Positions 7,355 to 14,675 of a stretch of 64,000 nucleotides of DNA are shown here, piece by piece (within the stretch, counting starts at the first letter, position 1; the number at the start of each line of letters is the position of its first letter). The DNA is from Chloroflexota bacterium (GTDB lineage Bacteria > Chloroflexota > Anaerolineae > Anaerolineales > Villigracilaceae). The notes beneath the pieces are model-generated. The model saw only the letters and a program-made list of their open reading frames with translations. It did no database searches and was not told the DNA's origin. Both the position numbers and the translations under genes were made by a program. The DNA lies in contig JACRPQ010000016.1 in assembly GCA_016223135.1 (NCBI GenBank), positions 1 to 64,000 on the forward strand. The letters run 5' to 3'.

Positions 7355-10300
7355 TTATTTCATCAACTGTTCGACGCGTGACTCGCCCACGCTGTAATAC
7401 TTCGCCTGCGGGTGGTGGACGATGATCGCGGCGGTGGATTGCTCGGGAATCAATTGGTAGGCGGGGCTCAATGTCATGCCGAGTTCTTTTTCAACGGGCA
7501 ATAACTCGAATACCTTTTTGTGATCTTCGAGTTCGGGGATGGCGGGGTAGCCCCACGAGTAACGCTTGCCCTGCCCTTCGGGAATCCCAAGTTCGCGGCG
7601 GATGTGTTCATGCAAATAATTCGCTGTTGCTTCTGCCGTCTGGACGGCGAGTCCGTGCGTGAAGTAGGCTTCGGTGTAGTCGTGAGCCGCCTGGAGTTTG
7701 TCGAAGCGTTCGCTCGCCTCCTGCCCCACTGTCACAACCTGGAAGGCAATCACGTCCATTTGCCCCGATTCGACGGAGGCGAAGTAGTCGGCGAGGCAGA
7801 GGTGGTCGTCGTAGGGCTGGCGGGGGAAGGTGAAGCGGGTTAGTTCTTCCCTCACCCCCAGCCCCTCTCCCAGGGAGAGAGGGGAGTAAATGATGAGGTC
7901 GTCGCCGTCGGATTGGCAGGGGAAGATGCCATAGACGCCCTGAGGCTTGAGCCATTTTTGGCGCAGCGCTTCCTTCTTCATCCGCAGCAGACGCGCGTCG
8001 AATTCGGCTTTTAACTTCTCCCATTCCTCGCCGTGCGCGTTCTTGGCGCCCCAAGAGAGACGGTAGAGTTCGTTGATGTTGAGGTGCGTCAGGACGATTT
8101 CGAGCGGCATGTTCTTGACGACGCGGACGCCGAATTGGGAGGGGTTGAGGGTGAGGGGAGCAGGTTCAATGTTGGAACGTTGAACGTTTGAACGTTCCAA
8201 CGTTTTAACCTGCGAACGCCCTAATTCCATTTCCGCCTCTTTGACGGTCTTGGCAAGCAGGGCGGGACGTCTCTCGTTATCAATGAGTTGATCCATTGTT
8301 TCGAGACCTTCAAAGGCGTCTTTGCAGTAGAAGACGCCGGGCTCGTAGAGGTCTCCGCTTTCGGTTTGGAGGATGCGCCGCCCGAAACGACGGTTGATTG
8401 CCGCGCCGCCAACCAGGACGGGGAAGCGGAGTCCTCGGCGGTGCAGTTCGTTGACGATGAGCGGCATCTGTTTCGAGGTCGAGACGAGAAGCGCAGAAAG
8501 TCCAATCGCGGTGGCGTTGACTTCCACAGCCTTGGTGATGATCGTCTCCGCGGGGACTTGTTTGCCGAGGTCAATCACATCGTAACCGTTGTTGGCGAGA
8601 ATCGTTTTGACGAGATTCTTGCCGATGTCATGCACGTCGCCGTAAACGGTGGCGATGACAACCAGCCCCTTGCTGACGCCTTCCTTCTTTTCGAGGTAAT
8701 TTTCGAGATGGGCGACGGCTTTCTTCATTACTTCGGCGGATTGAAGCACAAAGGGCAGGATGAGTTCGCCCGCGCCGAATTTGTCGCCGACCTCTTTCAT
8801 GGCGGGGAGCAGGACGGTGTTGAGGGTGTGGACGGCGCGCTCATGAGTGGCAGGTAATTGGTTATTGGTAATTGGGCGGTTGATGATCTCATCAATATCC
8901 GCCTCCACGCCATCCTTCTTGCGGTGGACGATCTTCCAGTGCAGGCGCTGTTCGGGGGTCATGCCTTCGGTGGGGTCAGCGAGAGTCGACTCGGCGGTGG
9001 GCGTGACTTTCTCGAAGTATTCGATGTAGCGCTGTAACGCGTCGGCGCGGCGGTTGAAGATGAGGTCTTCGGCGAGTTCTTTTTCGTCAGCAGGGATGTC
9101 GGCGTAGGCGGTGACGTGAGCCGGGTTGACGATTGCCATGTCCAAGCCAGCCTGCACACAGTGGTAGAGCATGACCGAGTTCAGCACGGGACGGGCATGC
9201 GGGGCGAGTCCGAACGAGAGGTTGCTCACGCCGAGGGAGGTCAACACGCCGGGCAGGTTCTGTTTGATGAGGCGGATGCCTTCGATGGTCTCGATGGCGG
9301 AGTTGGCAAATTCGGCGTCGCCTGTGGCGAGGGTGAAGGTCAGCGCGTCGAAGACGAGGTCGGAGGGACGCAGCCCATGTTCGTTCACGGCGATGTCATA
9401 GATGCGTTTGGCGACTTCGAGTTTGCGCTCGCGGGTCTTCGCCATGCCGTTTTCGTCAATCGTCAAAACGATGACGGCGGCGTTGTGTTCCTTGGCGAGT
9501 TTGAACACCTTGTCGGCTTTGGCGCGCCCCGCTTCGAGATGAGTCGAGTTAATGAGACAGCGTCCGGGCGCGGTCTTGAGGGCGACTTCGAGAACGTCAA
9601 GTTCGGTGGTGTCAATCACGAGCGGAACGTCCACGCCCATTTCGAGTTTCTTGACGACTTTGCGCATGAGTTCGGCTTCGTCGGGGCGCTCGGTAACGGC
9701 GCAGGAGATGTCGAGGGCGTGCGCGCCGTACTCGACCTGTTCACGGGCGATCTCCAAAATGGAGTCGTAATCTTCCTCGAGCAGGAGCCGCTTGAACTTG
9801 CGCGAGCCTTGCGCGTTGCAGCGTTCGCCGATGAGGGTGGGAGGAGGATCCTGCCGCATCGAAATGGCGGACATGGCGGAGGCAAGTTTGGGGTCGGAGG
9901 TGGGGCGATTGGTAACTGGTAACTGGTAATTAGCGAGGCGGTCCACGAGGAGGCGCAGGTGGTCGGGAGTCGTCCCACAGCAGCCGCCGACGACGCGGAC
10001 GTTGTGCTTGGTCACGAACTCGAACATGTCGTTCGCGAAGGGTTCGGGTTCGAGCGGGTAAACGGCTTGCCCGTCCACGTTGAGCGGAAGTCCCGCGTTG
10101 GGGATGCACGAAACGGGGAGCGCCGAAGTTTCGCCGAGGATGCGGATGGGCTCGCGCATGTGTTCGGGTCCGGTCGAGCAGTTGAGACCGATGACGTCAA
10201 TGCCCATGCCTTCGAGGATGGCGAGCGCGGCGTTGATGTCGGTGCCGAGCAGCATGCGTCCCGTTGTATCGAGCGTGACCTGAGCCTGAATCGGCAAATA

Positions 10301-10957
10301 GACTCCCGTCTCCTCGAAGGCTTTGTGAATGCCAACGATGGCGGCTTTGACTTCGAGGATGTCCTGCGAGGTTTCGATGAGCAGCAAATCCACGCCGCCG
10401 CGAATCAGACCGACAGCCTGCTCGCGGAAAACGTCCACGAGTTCGTCGAAGGTGACGTCCGAGAGTTGGGGGTCGTCGGCAGAGGGGAGTTTGCCGGAGG
10501 GACCGATCGAACCTGCTACAAATCTGGGGTGAGCGTCAGAGGTCGAAGGTCGAAGGTCGGGAGTTGCGTGTTCCGTGTCTACCTGTGTACCTGTGTACCT
10601 GTCTACCTGTGTACCTGCATACTCATCCGCCAGCCTCCTCGCCAGCCGCGCCGCCGTCTCGTTGATCTCCAGCACGCGATCTTGCAGTCCGTATTCCTTC
10701 ATCGTGATGCGGTTGGAGCGGAAGGTGTTGGTCTCGATCACGTCCACGCCGGCTTCGAGGAAGGAGCGATGGACTTTTTCCACGGTTTCGGGATAGGAAA
10801 CGACGAGGTAGTCGTTGCATCCGTTGTATTGTTCCCCGCCAAAATGCTCGGCGGTGAGATTTTGTTTTTGCAGGCTCGTTCCCATCGCGCCGTCGAAGAC
10901 GAGGACTTTCTTTTCGAGGGCGTCGAGGTAGCGGCGGTTGGTGTATTTGCGATTCAT
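7355..10957 (-). CDS. metH: Cobalamin-dependent methionine synthase
   Basis: 1200 residues, the normal length of MetH. Domains in order: homocysteine barrel (about 1-340; DGAMGTSLQ, zinc cysteines in VVGGCCGTTPDHL), pterin-binding barrel (about 360-690; LIGERCNAQGSRKFKRLL), B12 cap and B12-binding Rossmann domain (about 710-910; DVHDIGKNLVKTIL with the cobalt-ligating His), and the AdoMet activation domain (about 930-1195; RYSWGYPAIPEL). The enzyme methylates homocysteine using methyl-THF. A SAM-I riboswitch lies upstream, as expected. The coding frame contains five repeat-like in-frame insertions (listed separately), mostly in inter-domain linkers. The initiation ATG is at 10955-10957 after TCAGGAGC. 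Confidence 0.96.
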   Translation of the reverse strand: MNRKYTNRRYLDALEKKVLVFDGAMGTSLQKQNLTAEHFGGEQYNGCNDYLVVSYPETVEKVHRSFLEAGVDVIETNTFRSNRITMKEYGLQDRVLEINETAARLARRLADEYAGTQVDRYTGTQVDTEHATPDLRPSTSDAHPRFVAGSIGPSGKLPSADDPQLSDVTFDELVDVFREQAVGLIRGGVDLLLIETSQDILEVKAAIVGIHKAFEETGVYLPIQAQVTLDTTGRMLLGTDINAALAILEGMGIDVIGLNCSTGPEHMREPIRILGETSALPVSCIPNAGLPLNVDGQAVYPLEPEPFANDMFEFVTKHNVRVVGGCCGTTPDHLRLLVDRLANYQLPVTNRPTSDPKLASAMSAISMRQDPPPTLIGERCNAQGSRKFKRLLLEEDYDSILEIAREQVEYGAHALDISCAVTERPDEAELMRKVVKKLEMGVDVPLVIDTTELDVLEVALKTAPGRCLINSTHLEAGRAKADKVFKLAKEHNAAVIVLTIDENGMAKTRERKLEVAKRIYDIAVNEHGLRPSDLVFDALTFTLATGDAEFANSAIETIEGIRLIKQNLPGVLTSLGVSNLSFGLAPHARPVLNSVMLYHCVQAGLDMAIVNPAHVTAYADIPADEKELAEDLIFNRRADALQRYIEYFEKVTPTAESTLADPTEGMTPEQRLHWKIVHRKKDGVEADIDEIINRPITNNQLPATHERAVHTLNTVLLPAMKEVGDKFGAGELILPFVLQSAEVMKKAVAHLENYLEKKEGVSKGLVVIATVYGDVHDIGKNLVKTILANNGYDVIDLGKQVPAETIITKAVEVNATAIGLSALLVSTSKQMPLIVNELHRRGLRFPVLVGGAAINRRFGRRILQTESGDLYEPGVFYCKDAFEGLETMDQLIDNERRPALLAKTVKEAEMELGRSQVKTLERSNVQRSNIEPAPLTLNPSQFGVRVVKNMPLEIVLTHLNINELYRLSWGAKNAHGEEWEKLKAEFDARLLRMKKEALRQKWLKPQGVYGIFPCQSDGDDLIIYSPLSLGEGLGVREELTRFTFPRQPYDDHLCLADYFASVESGQMDVIAFQVVTVGQEASERFDKLQAAHDYTEAYFTHGLAVQTAEATANYLHEHIRRELGIPEGQGKRYSWGYPAIPELEDHKKVFELLPVEKELGMTLSPAYQLIPEQSTAAIIVHHPQAKYYSVGESRVEQLMK
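7848..7887. repeat. In-frame palindrome in metH, insertion 5
   Basis: CCCCTCTCCC and GAGAGAGGGG form an inverted repeat that encodes SPLSLGEGLGVRE at about residues 1023-1036, inside the activation domain. The same palindrome occurs between genes at 15509-15531 and in-frame at 59861-59881. Confidence 0.8.
8161..8212. repeat. In-frame palindrome in metH, insertion 4
   Basis: Nested inverted repeats: CAGGTT/AACCTG at the ends and GTTGGAACGTT (8171-8181) with AACGTTCCAAC (8191-8201) inside. It encodes VKTLERSNVQRSNIE at about residues 915-932, between the B12-binding and activation domains. Confidence 0.85.
8851..8874. repeat. In-frame short repeat in metH, insertion 3
   Basis: Repeats of GGTAATTGGTTATTGGTAAT encode PITNNQLPAT at about residues 694-702, between the pterin and cobalamin modules. 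Confidence 0.75.
9909..9931. repeat. In-frame short tandem repeat in metH, insertion 2
   Basis: Three 7-base units (GGTAACT, GGTAACT, GGTAATT) encode NYQLPVTN at about residues 342-349, exactly in the linker between the homocysteine and pterin domains. Confidence 0.78.
10530..10620. repeat. In-frame tandem repeat in metH, insertion 1
   Basis: Roughly 10-base units of TGTGTACCTG/TGTCTACCTG, with an adjoining GGTCGAAGGTCGAAGGTC stretch, encode GTQVDRYTGTQVD and DLRPSTSD at about residues 113-142, in a loop of the first barrel. A related GTAGACAGGTAC segment lies just upstream of coaX (about 2372). Confidence 0.8.
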
Positions 10958-11015
10958 ATTGCTCCTGAATTTTTAGCCACAGGCTTCACGAATTTACACA
11001 ATTTTTTCTTTGTTT

Positions 11016-11357
11016 TCATTTTACATCCGGCGGCAGGGTTGCACGTCCAGCGGGGGTCATCCTGCCCTCCGCAATCATCTTGCGGGCGCGGTCCTTGTTG
11101 GTGTTCGTCCAGTTCGATTTCGGCTTGCGCGGCGAGAAGCGCGTGGCGTAGCGTTCGGCGTCCATGGATTTTTCGATGTTGTCAATCCAGCCGAAACAGA
11201 TGGCTTCCTCCACCGCTTCCACGTAATTGATGGACGGTTTCTTTGCGGCTTTCTTGTACTGAATCAGCCAAATCTCTTTCTTGGTCTGGTGATTCTCGAT
11301 CAACCACTTGCGGAAGTCATCGCGGTTTGTCACATAAAGCGTCTCACCGATTTGCAT
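11016..11357 (-). CDS. YdeI/OmpD-associated family protein, apparently C-terminally truncated
   Basis: 113 residues. FRKWLIENHQTKKEIWLIQY, EEAICFGWIDNIEKSMDAER and ATRFSPRKPKSNWTNTNKDR are typical of the YdeI family, which normally has about 190 residues. The sequence stops soon after GRMTPAGR, where the family continues with a helical C-terminal half. The following spacer is a repeat-like AT-rich stretch, suggesting loss of the 3' end. I start at ATG 11355-11357 (MQIGETLYVTNRDDF). An upstream in-frame ATG lies in the riboswitch terminator. Its role is unknown. It sits between the SAM riboswitch and metH. Confidence 0.72.
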   Translation of the reverse strand: MQIGETLYVTNRDDFRKWLIENHQTKKEIWLIQYKKAAKKPSINYVEAVEEAICFGWIDNIEKSMDAERYATRFSPRKPKSNWTNTNKDRARKMIAEGRMTPAGRATLPPDVK

Positions 11358-11387
11358 AACTGCTCTCTCTGCCTTTGCTCGTTTCCT

Positions 11388-11422
11388 CAACAACAAAATC
11401 GCCTCTCCAAAACGAGAGGCGA
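11388..11422 (-). terminator. Intrinsic terminator of the SAM-I riboswitch
   Basis: On the minus strand TCGCCTCTC-GTTTTG-GAGAGGCGA is followed by TTTTGTTGTTG. It lies directly 3' of the riboswitch aptamer and before the first gene, as expected for a transcription-attenuating expression platform. Confidence 0.88.
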
Positions 11423-11443
11423 CACGCGGAATGCATATCATCT

Positions 11444-11605
11444 CTCATCTCCCGGACAAATCGTCCGCCGAAGTTGGCACCATCCTCAGTTATCAGTCAT
11501 CAGTTTACAGTAATCAGTGACTGTTCACTGATCACTGACCACTGATTACTGAGCGAGTGGTTGCCGAGGCGTCATCGGGTCGGTCCCTCAGCCTCTCTGG
11601 ATGAG
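11444..11605 (-). promoter_or_regulatory. SAM-I (S-box) riboswitch upstream of metH
   Basis: Minus-strand core motifs appear in order: P1 strand CTCATC, then AGAGAGGCTGAGGGACCGAC, CCGATGACGCC, GGCAACC, GGTGCCAACTT, a small hairpin CGGAC-GATTT-GTCCG, and P1 closing strand GATGAG. This is the S-box layout (GAGGGA, GATGA, GGCAACC, GGTGCCAA). SAM binding should favour the downstream terminator and switch off metH when SAM is plentiful. The variable hairpin between GGCAACC and GGTGCCAA is swollen by a 69-base palindromic insertion. Confidence 0.93.
11485..11553. repeat. Palindromic CAGT-rich repeat inserted in the riboswitch P3 hairpin
   Basis: The segment begins CTCAGTTATCAGTCATCAG, ends CACTGATTACTGAG and is built of CAGT/ACTG units. 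It is self-complementary, so the insertion extends the hairpin rather than breaking the aptamer. Confidence 0.85.
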
Positions 11606-11627
11606 CAAGTCCGTAAATTGTTCGGGG

Positions 11628-11657
11628 GTTATATCATGATGGAAGAGGGATTGTCAA
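11628..11657 (-). promoter_or_regulatory. Sigma-70-type promoter of the riboswitch-metH unit
   Basis: Minus strand TTGACA (11657-11652), 18-base spacer, TATAAC (11633-11628). The predicted transcription start falls shortly before the riboswitch P1 stem. Confidence 0.75.
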
Positions 11658-11708
11658 ATAAAAAAGCGTCCTTTTTCTGATGATATAATCGCTGCGCCTG
11701 GAGGTTAT

Positions 11709-11951
11709 ATGTTGAAGATCGAAATTGTGTATTGCGCGGTCTGACACTACACCGGTCGAGCCGTGGGCTTGGCAGAGGAATTGCTGAAGAATTATGAGCA
11801 TGTCATCGAGGCGATTACGCTCGTGCCTTCGGATGGCGGCAGGTTCGAGGTGACAGTGAATGGCGAGTTGCTGTTTTCCAAAGCGCAATTGCGCCGTCAT
11901 GCCGAGCCGGGAGAAGTGCTGGGACTGGTAAGGAAATTGGTTGGAGAATAA
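11709..11951 (+). CDS. SelW-like (Rdx family) selenoprotein with in-frame UGA
   Basis: 80 residues if the UGA at 11742-11744 is read as selenocysteine. The N-terminus reads MLKIEIVYCAVU and continues HYTGRAVGLAEELLKNY, the Rdx/SelW family pattern (I-x-Y-C-x-x-C/U near the N-terminus, then an amphipathic helix). The UGA falls exactly at the second redox position of the CxxC/U motif. The rest (FEVTVNGELLFSKAQLRRHAEPGEV) matches the family, where SKxxxxRxP is common. A GGAGG site is 4 bases before ATG 11709, and TATAAT lies at about 11684. Reading only from after the UGA would leave a 62-residue protein lacking the catalytic motif. No selA/B/C/D genes are in the window, so decoding is inferred. 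Confidence 0.87.
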
Positions 11952-11952
11952 T

Positions 11953-12014
11953 TTAGCGCGCAGAATGCGCTCTCTAACGCATTTGCAGACGTTAGAGAAC
12001 GTCCCCTGCGCTAA
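11953..12014. repeat. Palindromic element, AACGTTAGAGA family
   Basis: Terminal inverted repeat TTAGCGC (11953-11959)/GCGCTAA (12008-12014) and inner arms TCTCTAACG (11971-11979)/CGTTAGAGA (11990-11998). It fills the gap between the SelW-like gene and trpS. Confidence 0.82.
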
Positions 12015-12031
12015 TAATGGAGACAGGTTTC

Positions 12032-13018
12032 ATGGCTAAAAAAGGACGCGTTTTTTCAGGAGCAAGACCCACAGGACGCCAGCATCTTGGCAACTATCTG
12101 GGGGCGATTAAAAATTACGTCGCCCTGCAGGATGACTACGATTGTATCTACTGCATCGTGGACGTGCATGCGCTGACGACGGTCGAGACGACACAGGACT
12201 TGCGCAGGAATACCCTCGAGATGGCGCTCGATTGGCTGGCAGCGGGCATCCGCCCTGAAGAGTCCATTCTCTTTATTCAGTCGCACGTTCCCGAAGTGAT
12301 GGAACTGCACACCTACCTTTCGATGGTCACAGCGCTGGGCAAACTCACCGACCTGCCCACCTTCAAGGAAAAAGTGGCGCAGCAGCCGGATAACGTCAAC
12401 TACGGTTTGCTTGGCTACCCGGTTCTGATGACCGCCGACATCGTTCTCTATAAAGCGGACATTGTCCCCGTCGGCGTGGATCAGGCGCCGCACATTGAAT
12501 TTGCGCGCGAGATCGTGCGCACGTTCAATTACCGCTACAACACGAAAGTGTTGGTTGAACCGCAGGTCAAGCATACCGAAGTGCCCAAAGTGCTGGGCAT
12601 TGACGGCAAAGCCAAGATGAGCAAGAGCCTGAACAACCACATCGAACTTGCCGCCACCCCCCAAGAGACGACCGCCCGCGTCATGGAAATGGTCACCGAC
12701 CCGGCGCGCATGAAGCGCACCGACCCCGGCAATCCCGATGTCTGCAACGTCTTCTCGATGCACAAAATCTTCTCTCCCGCCGAAGAAGTGGAGATGATCA
12801 ACCGCGAATGCCGCGTGGCGGGCATCGGCTGTGTGGACTGCAAAAAACGCTTCGCCGCCAACCTGAACCGACATCTCGAACCCTTCCGCGCCAAACGCGC
12901 CGAACTCGCCTCCAAACCGGACCTGGTAACGGATGTGCTGAACGACGGAGCCAAACGCGCCCGCGTCATTGCCCAAAAGACCATGGAAGAAGTGAGGGAA
13001 GCAATTCAACTGCCGTAA
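12032..13018 (+). CDS. trpS: Tryptophanyl-tRNA synthetase
   Basis: 328 residues, a normal length for bacterial TrpRS. It charges tRNA-Trp with tryptophan using ATP. The class I signatures are GARPTGRQHLGNYLGA (HIGH equivalent) near residue 9 and AKMSKSLNN (KMSKS) near residue 197. The region DIVPVGVDQAPHIEFAREI is typical. I start at ATG 12032 (MAKKGRVF); an in-frame ATG five codons earlier is possible. There is a GGAGACAGG upstream. Confidence 0.97.
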   Translation: MAKKGRVFSGARPTGRQHLGNYLGAIKNYVALQDDYDCIYCIVDVHALTTVETTQDLRRNTLEMALDWLAAGIRPEESILFIQSHVPEVMELHTYLSMVTALGKLTDLPTFKEKVAQQPDNVNYGLLGYPVLMTADIVLYKADIVPVGVDQAPHIEFAREIVRTFNYRYNTKVLVEPQVKHTEVPKVLGIDGKAKMSKSLNNHIELAATPQETTARVMEMVTDPARMKRTDPGNPDVCNVFSMHKIFSPAEEVEMINRECRVAGIGCVDCKKRFAANLNRHLEPFRAKRAELASKPDLVTDVLNDGAKRARVIAQKTMEEVREAIQLP

Positions 13019-13075
13019 CGTCTGATAAACAAACATCCTGAAAAACGCGGCACAGCCGCAGATTGGAGTGTTTGT

Positions 13076-13579
13076 ATGCTCAGGCGTTTCAAGTTGGATG
13101 TCATTTTCATTCTTGGGGTGTTATTGCTTTCTTCGTGCGCCCTGCCCCTCTCTGCAGCCTCCGCTCCAGATGTGGACAAAGACTTCGATGCGGCGGTGGC
13201 AAAAGCACACAGCACCCTCAATACGGTTCGGCAGGCGCTTGTTTCCCCCAAACCATCCTATGTTTATATCGGCTTGAAGATACGCATTCACAACGCTTCC
13301 ACTTTTGAAGACATTTGGACGGAACCCGTGGACTACTACAACGGCGCTTTTACCACGCAAATGGTGGAGGGAGTTACTGTGTCGCAGGGCTATCATCCCA
13401 ACAATCTGGTGCGCGTCCCCGTTGAGGATGTCATTGACTGGATGATCGTCGAGGAAGACGGCACGTTGATTGGCGGTTACACCATCCGCCTCGCTTACAG
13501 GAACATGACTCCCGAGGAACGAGAAGAATTTCTTCGGATTACCGGCTACAAAGCCGAGACACTGCTGGAAGAGGAATAA
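13076..13579 (+). CDS. DUF2314-domain lipoprotein or secreted protein
   Basis: 167 residues. An N-terminal hydrophobic signal [17 protein letters not shown] contains a lipobox-like LSSC, so it is likely a membrane-anchored lipoprotein. Residues about 60-150 match the DUF2314 (YegJ-like) pattern: [40 protein letters not shown] and [18 protein letters not shown]. The function of this domain is unknown. GGAG lies 7 bases before the ATG. Confidence 0.78.
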   Translation: MLRRFKLDVIFILGVLLLSSCALPLSAASAPDVDKDFDAAVAKAHSTLNTVRQALVSPKPSYVYIGLKIRIHNASTFEDIWTEPVDYYNGAFTTQMVEGVTVSQGYHPNNLVRVPVEDVIDWMIVEEDGTLIGGYTIRLAYRNMTPEEREEFLRITGYKAETLLEEE

Positions 13580-13587
13580 TCGGGAGT

Positions 13588-14025
13588 ATGCGCGTATTGC
13601 TTCAAAGGGTTTCAAAGGCAAGTGTGACCGTTGAGGGCAGGGTCATCGCACAGATTGAAAAAGGCTTGGTTGTCCTGCTCGGCGTTGGACATGGCGACGG
13701 GGAGGAACAAGCCCGCTTTCTTGCAGAGAAGACCGCCAACCTGCGGATCTTTGAGGACGAACAGGGGAAGACAAATCTATCCGTTCTGGATGTGAAGGGG
13801 GAAGCAATCGTCGTCTCACAATTTACCCTGTATGCCGATGCCAGAAAGGGACGCCGCCCCTCCTTCACTGACGCCGCCCTGCCCGAAGTCGCCGAACCGC
13901 TGGTCAACCGCTTCGCGGAAGCGTTGCGCGGATATGGCGTCCCCACCCAAACGGGTCAATTCGGCGCGCACATGCTGGTGGAAATTCACAACGATGGTCC
14001 CGTAACAATATGGCTGGAAAAGTAA
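13588..14025 (+). CDS. dtd: D-aminoacyl-tRNA deacylase
   Basis: 145 residues, the standard size. It begins [20 protein letters not shown] and contains [20 protein letters not shown] (the SQFTL motif) and a C-terminal [21 protein letters not shown], which includes the G-x-P region. The protein removes D-amino acids from mischarged tRNA. It lies 8 bases after the DUF2314 gene and overlaps the following gene by 16 bases. Confidence 0.96.
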   Translation: MRVLLQRVSKASVTVEGRVIAQIEKGLVVLLGVGHGDGEEQARFLAEKTANLRIFEDEQGKTNLSVLDVKGEAIVVSQFTLYADARKGRRPSFTDAALPEVAEPLVNRFAEALRGYGVPTQTGQFGAHMLVEIHNDGPVTIWLEK

Positions 14026-14510
14026 CAAAGCCGAATGCGCTTCAAAAACTCATTCACCGCCTTGTGATGTGGAAACCCATTACCGCCTTTTTCGCCAGCC
14101 GCTTGCATCGAATTGATGAATTTGTATTGCGGTGGAGCGGAAATCGTTTTACGCTCTCTCAACTTGCAGGCTGGACGATCATTCAACTGACGACCATCGG
14201 CGCAAAATCCAATCTGCCGCGCACCACACCGTTGATTGGGGTGGTGGATGGCGAAAAGATTGCGCTGGTTGCATCCAGTTTTGGGCGCGCGCATCATCCC
14301 GCCTGGTATTACAACCTCAAGGCGCACCCCGAATGCGAAGTGACTTTGACAGGCAGGACGGGAAAATATCTGGCGCGTGAGACGCAGGGGGAGGAATATC
14401 AGCGTTATTGGAAAATGGCGGTTGCGATGTATGAGGGCTACGAAAAATACAAGGAACGCGCCGCCCCTCGGCATATTCCGGTCATTGTGTTGGAACCGAG
14501 AATCTCTTAA
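14010..14510 (+). CDS. Deazaflavin-dependent nitroreductase family protein
   Basis: 166 residues. The motifs [40 protein letters not shown] and [23 protein letters not shown] match the Ddn-type F420/FMN-binding split-barrel family. Members bind F420 or FMN and reduce varied substrates. The cofactor used here is not known. It starts inside the end of dtd (ATG 14010), indicating coupling. Confidence 0.87.
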   Translation: MAGKVTKPNALQKLIHRLVMWKPITAFFASRLHRIDEFVLRWSGNRFTLSQLAGWTIIQLTTIGAKSNLPRTTPLIGVVDGEKIALVASSFGRAHHPAWYYNLKAHPECEVTLTGRTGKYLARETQGEEYQRYWKMAVAMYEGYEKYKERAAPRHIPVIVLEPRIS

Positions 14511-14580
14511 ACACAAAGGCACGAAGAATGCCTTTTGCATATCTTATCCTTTGACTGATGACCTTACACTCTCAAAATTT

Positions 14581-14671
14581 GGACGCAGATAAACGCTGAA
14601 AACGCTGATTCTTCTTGATTTTTTTGCGGTTGCGCTTAAACATCTGCGCTCGTCTGCGTTTTTCAGCGTCC
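14581..14671. repeat. Imperfect inverted repeat, GCAGATAAACGCTGA type
   Basis: The left arm GGACGCAGATAAACGCTGAA and right arm GCGTTTTTCAGCGTCC are partly complementary. A related inverted repeat (CAGATAAACACCGATGAA) lies at 60299-60390. Confidence 0.7.
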
Positions 14672-14675
14672 CGAA

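Noticed and set aside
10574-10618. Tandem 10-base units in metH that could be mistaken for a CRISPR or VNTR locus.
   Set aside because: Units are too short, there are no spacers, and the segment is part of a single intact protein-coding frame. No CRISPR array was seen anywhere in the window.
11358-11441. Upstream in-frame start giving a 141-residue YdeI-like protein.
   Set aside because: The extra 28 codons lie in the riboswitch terminator and end of the aptamer; the family homology begins at MQIGETLYV.
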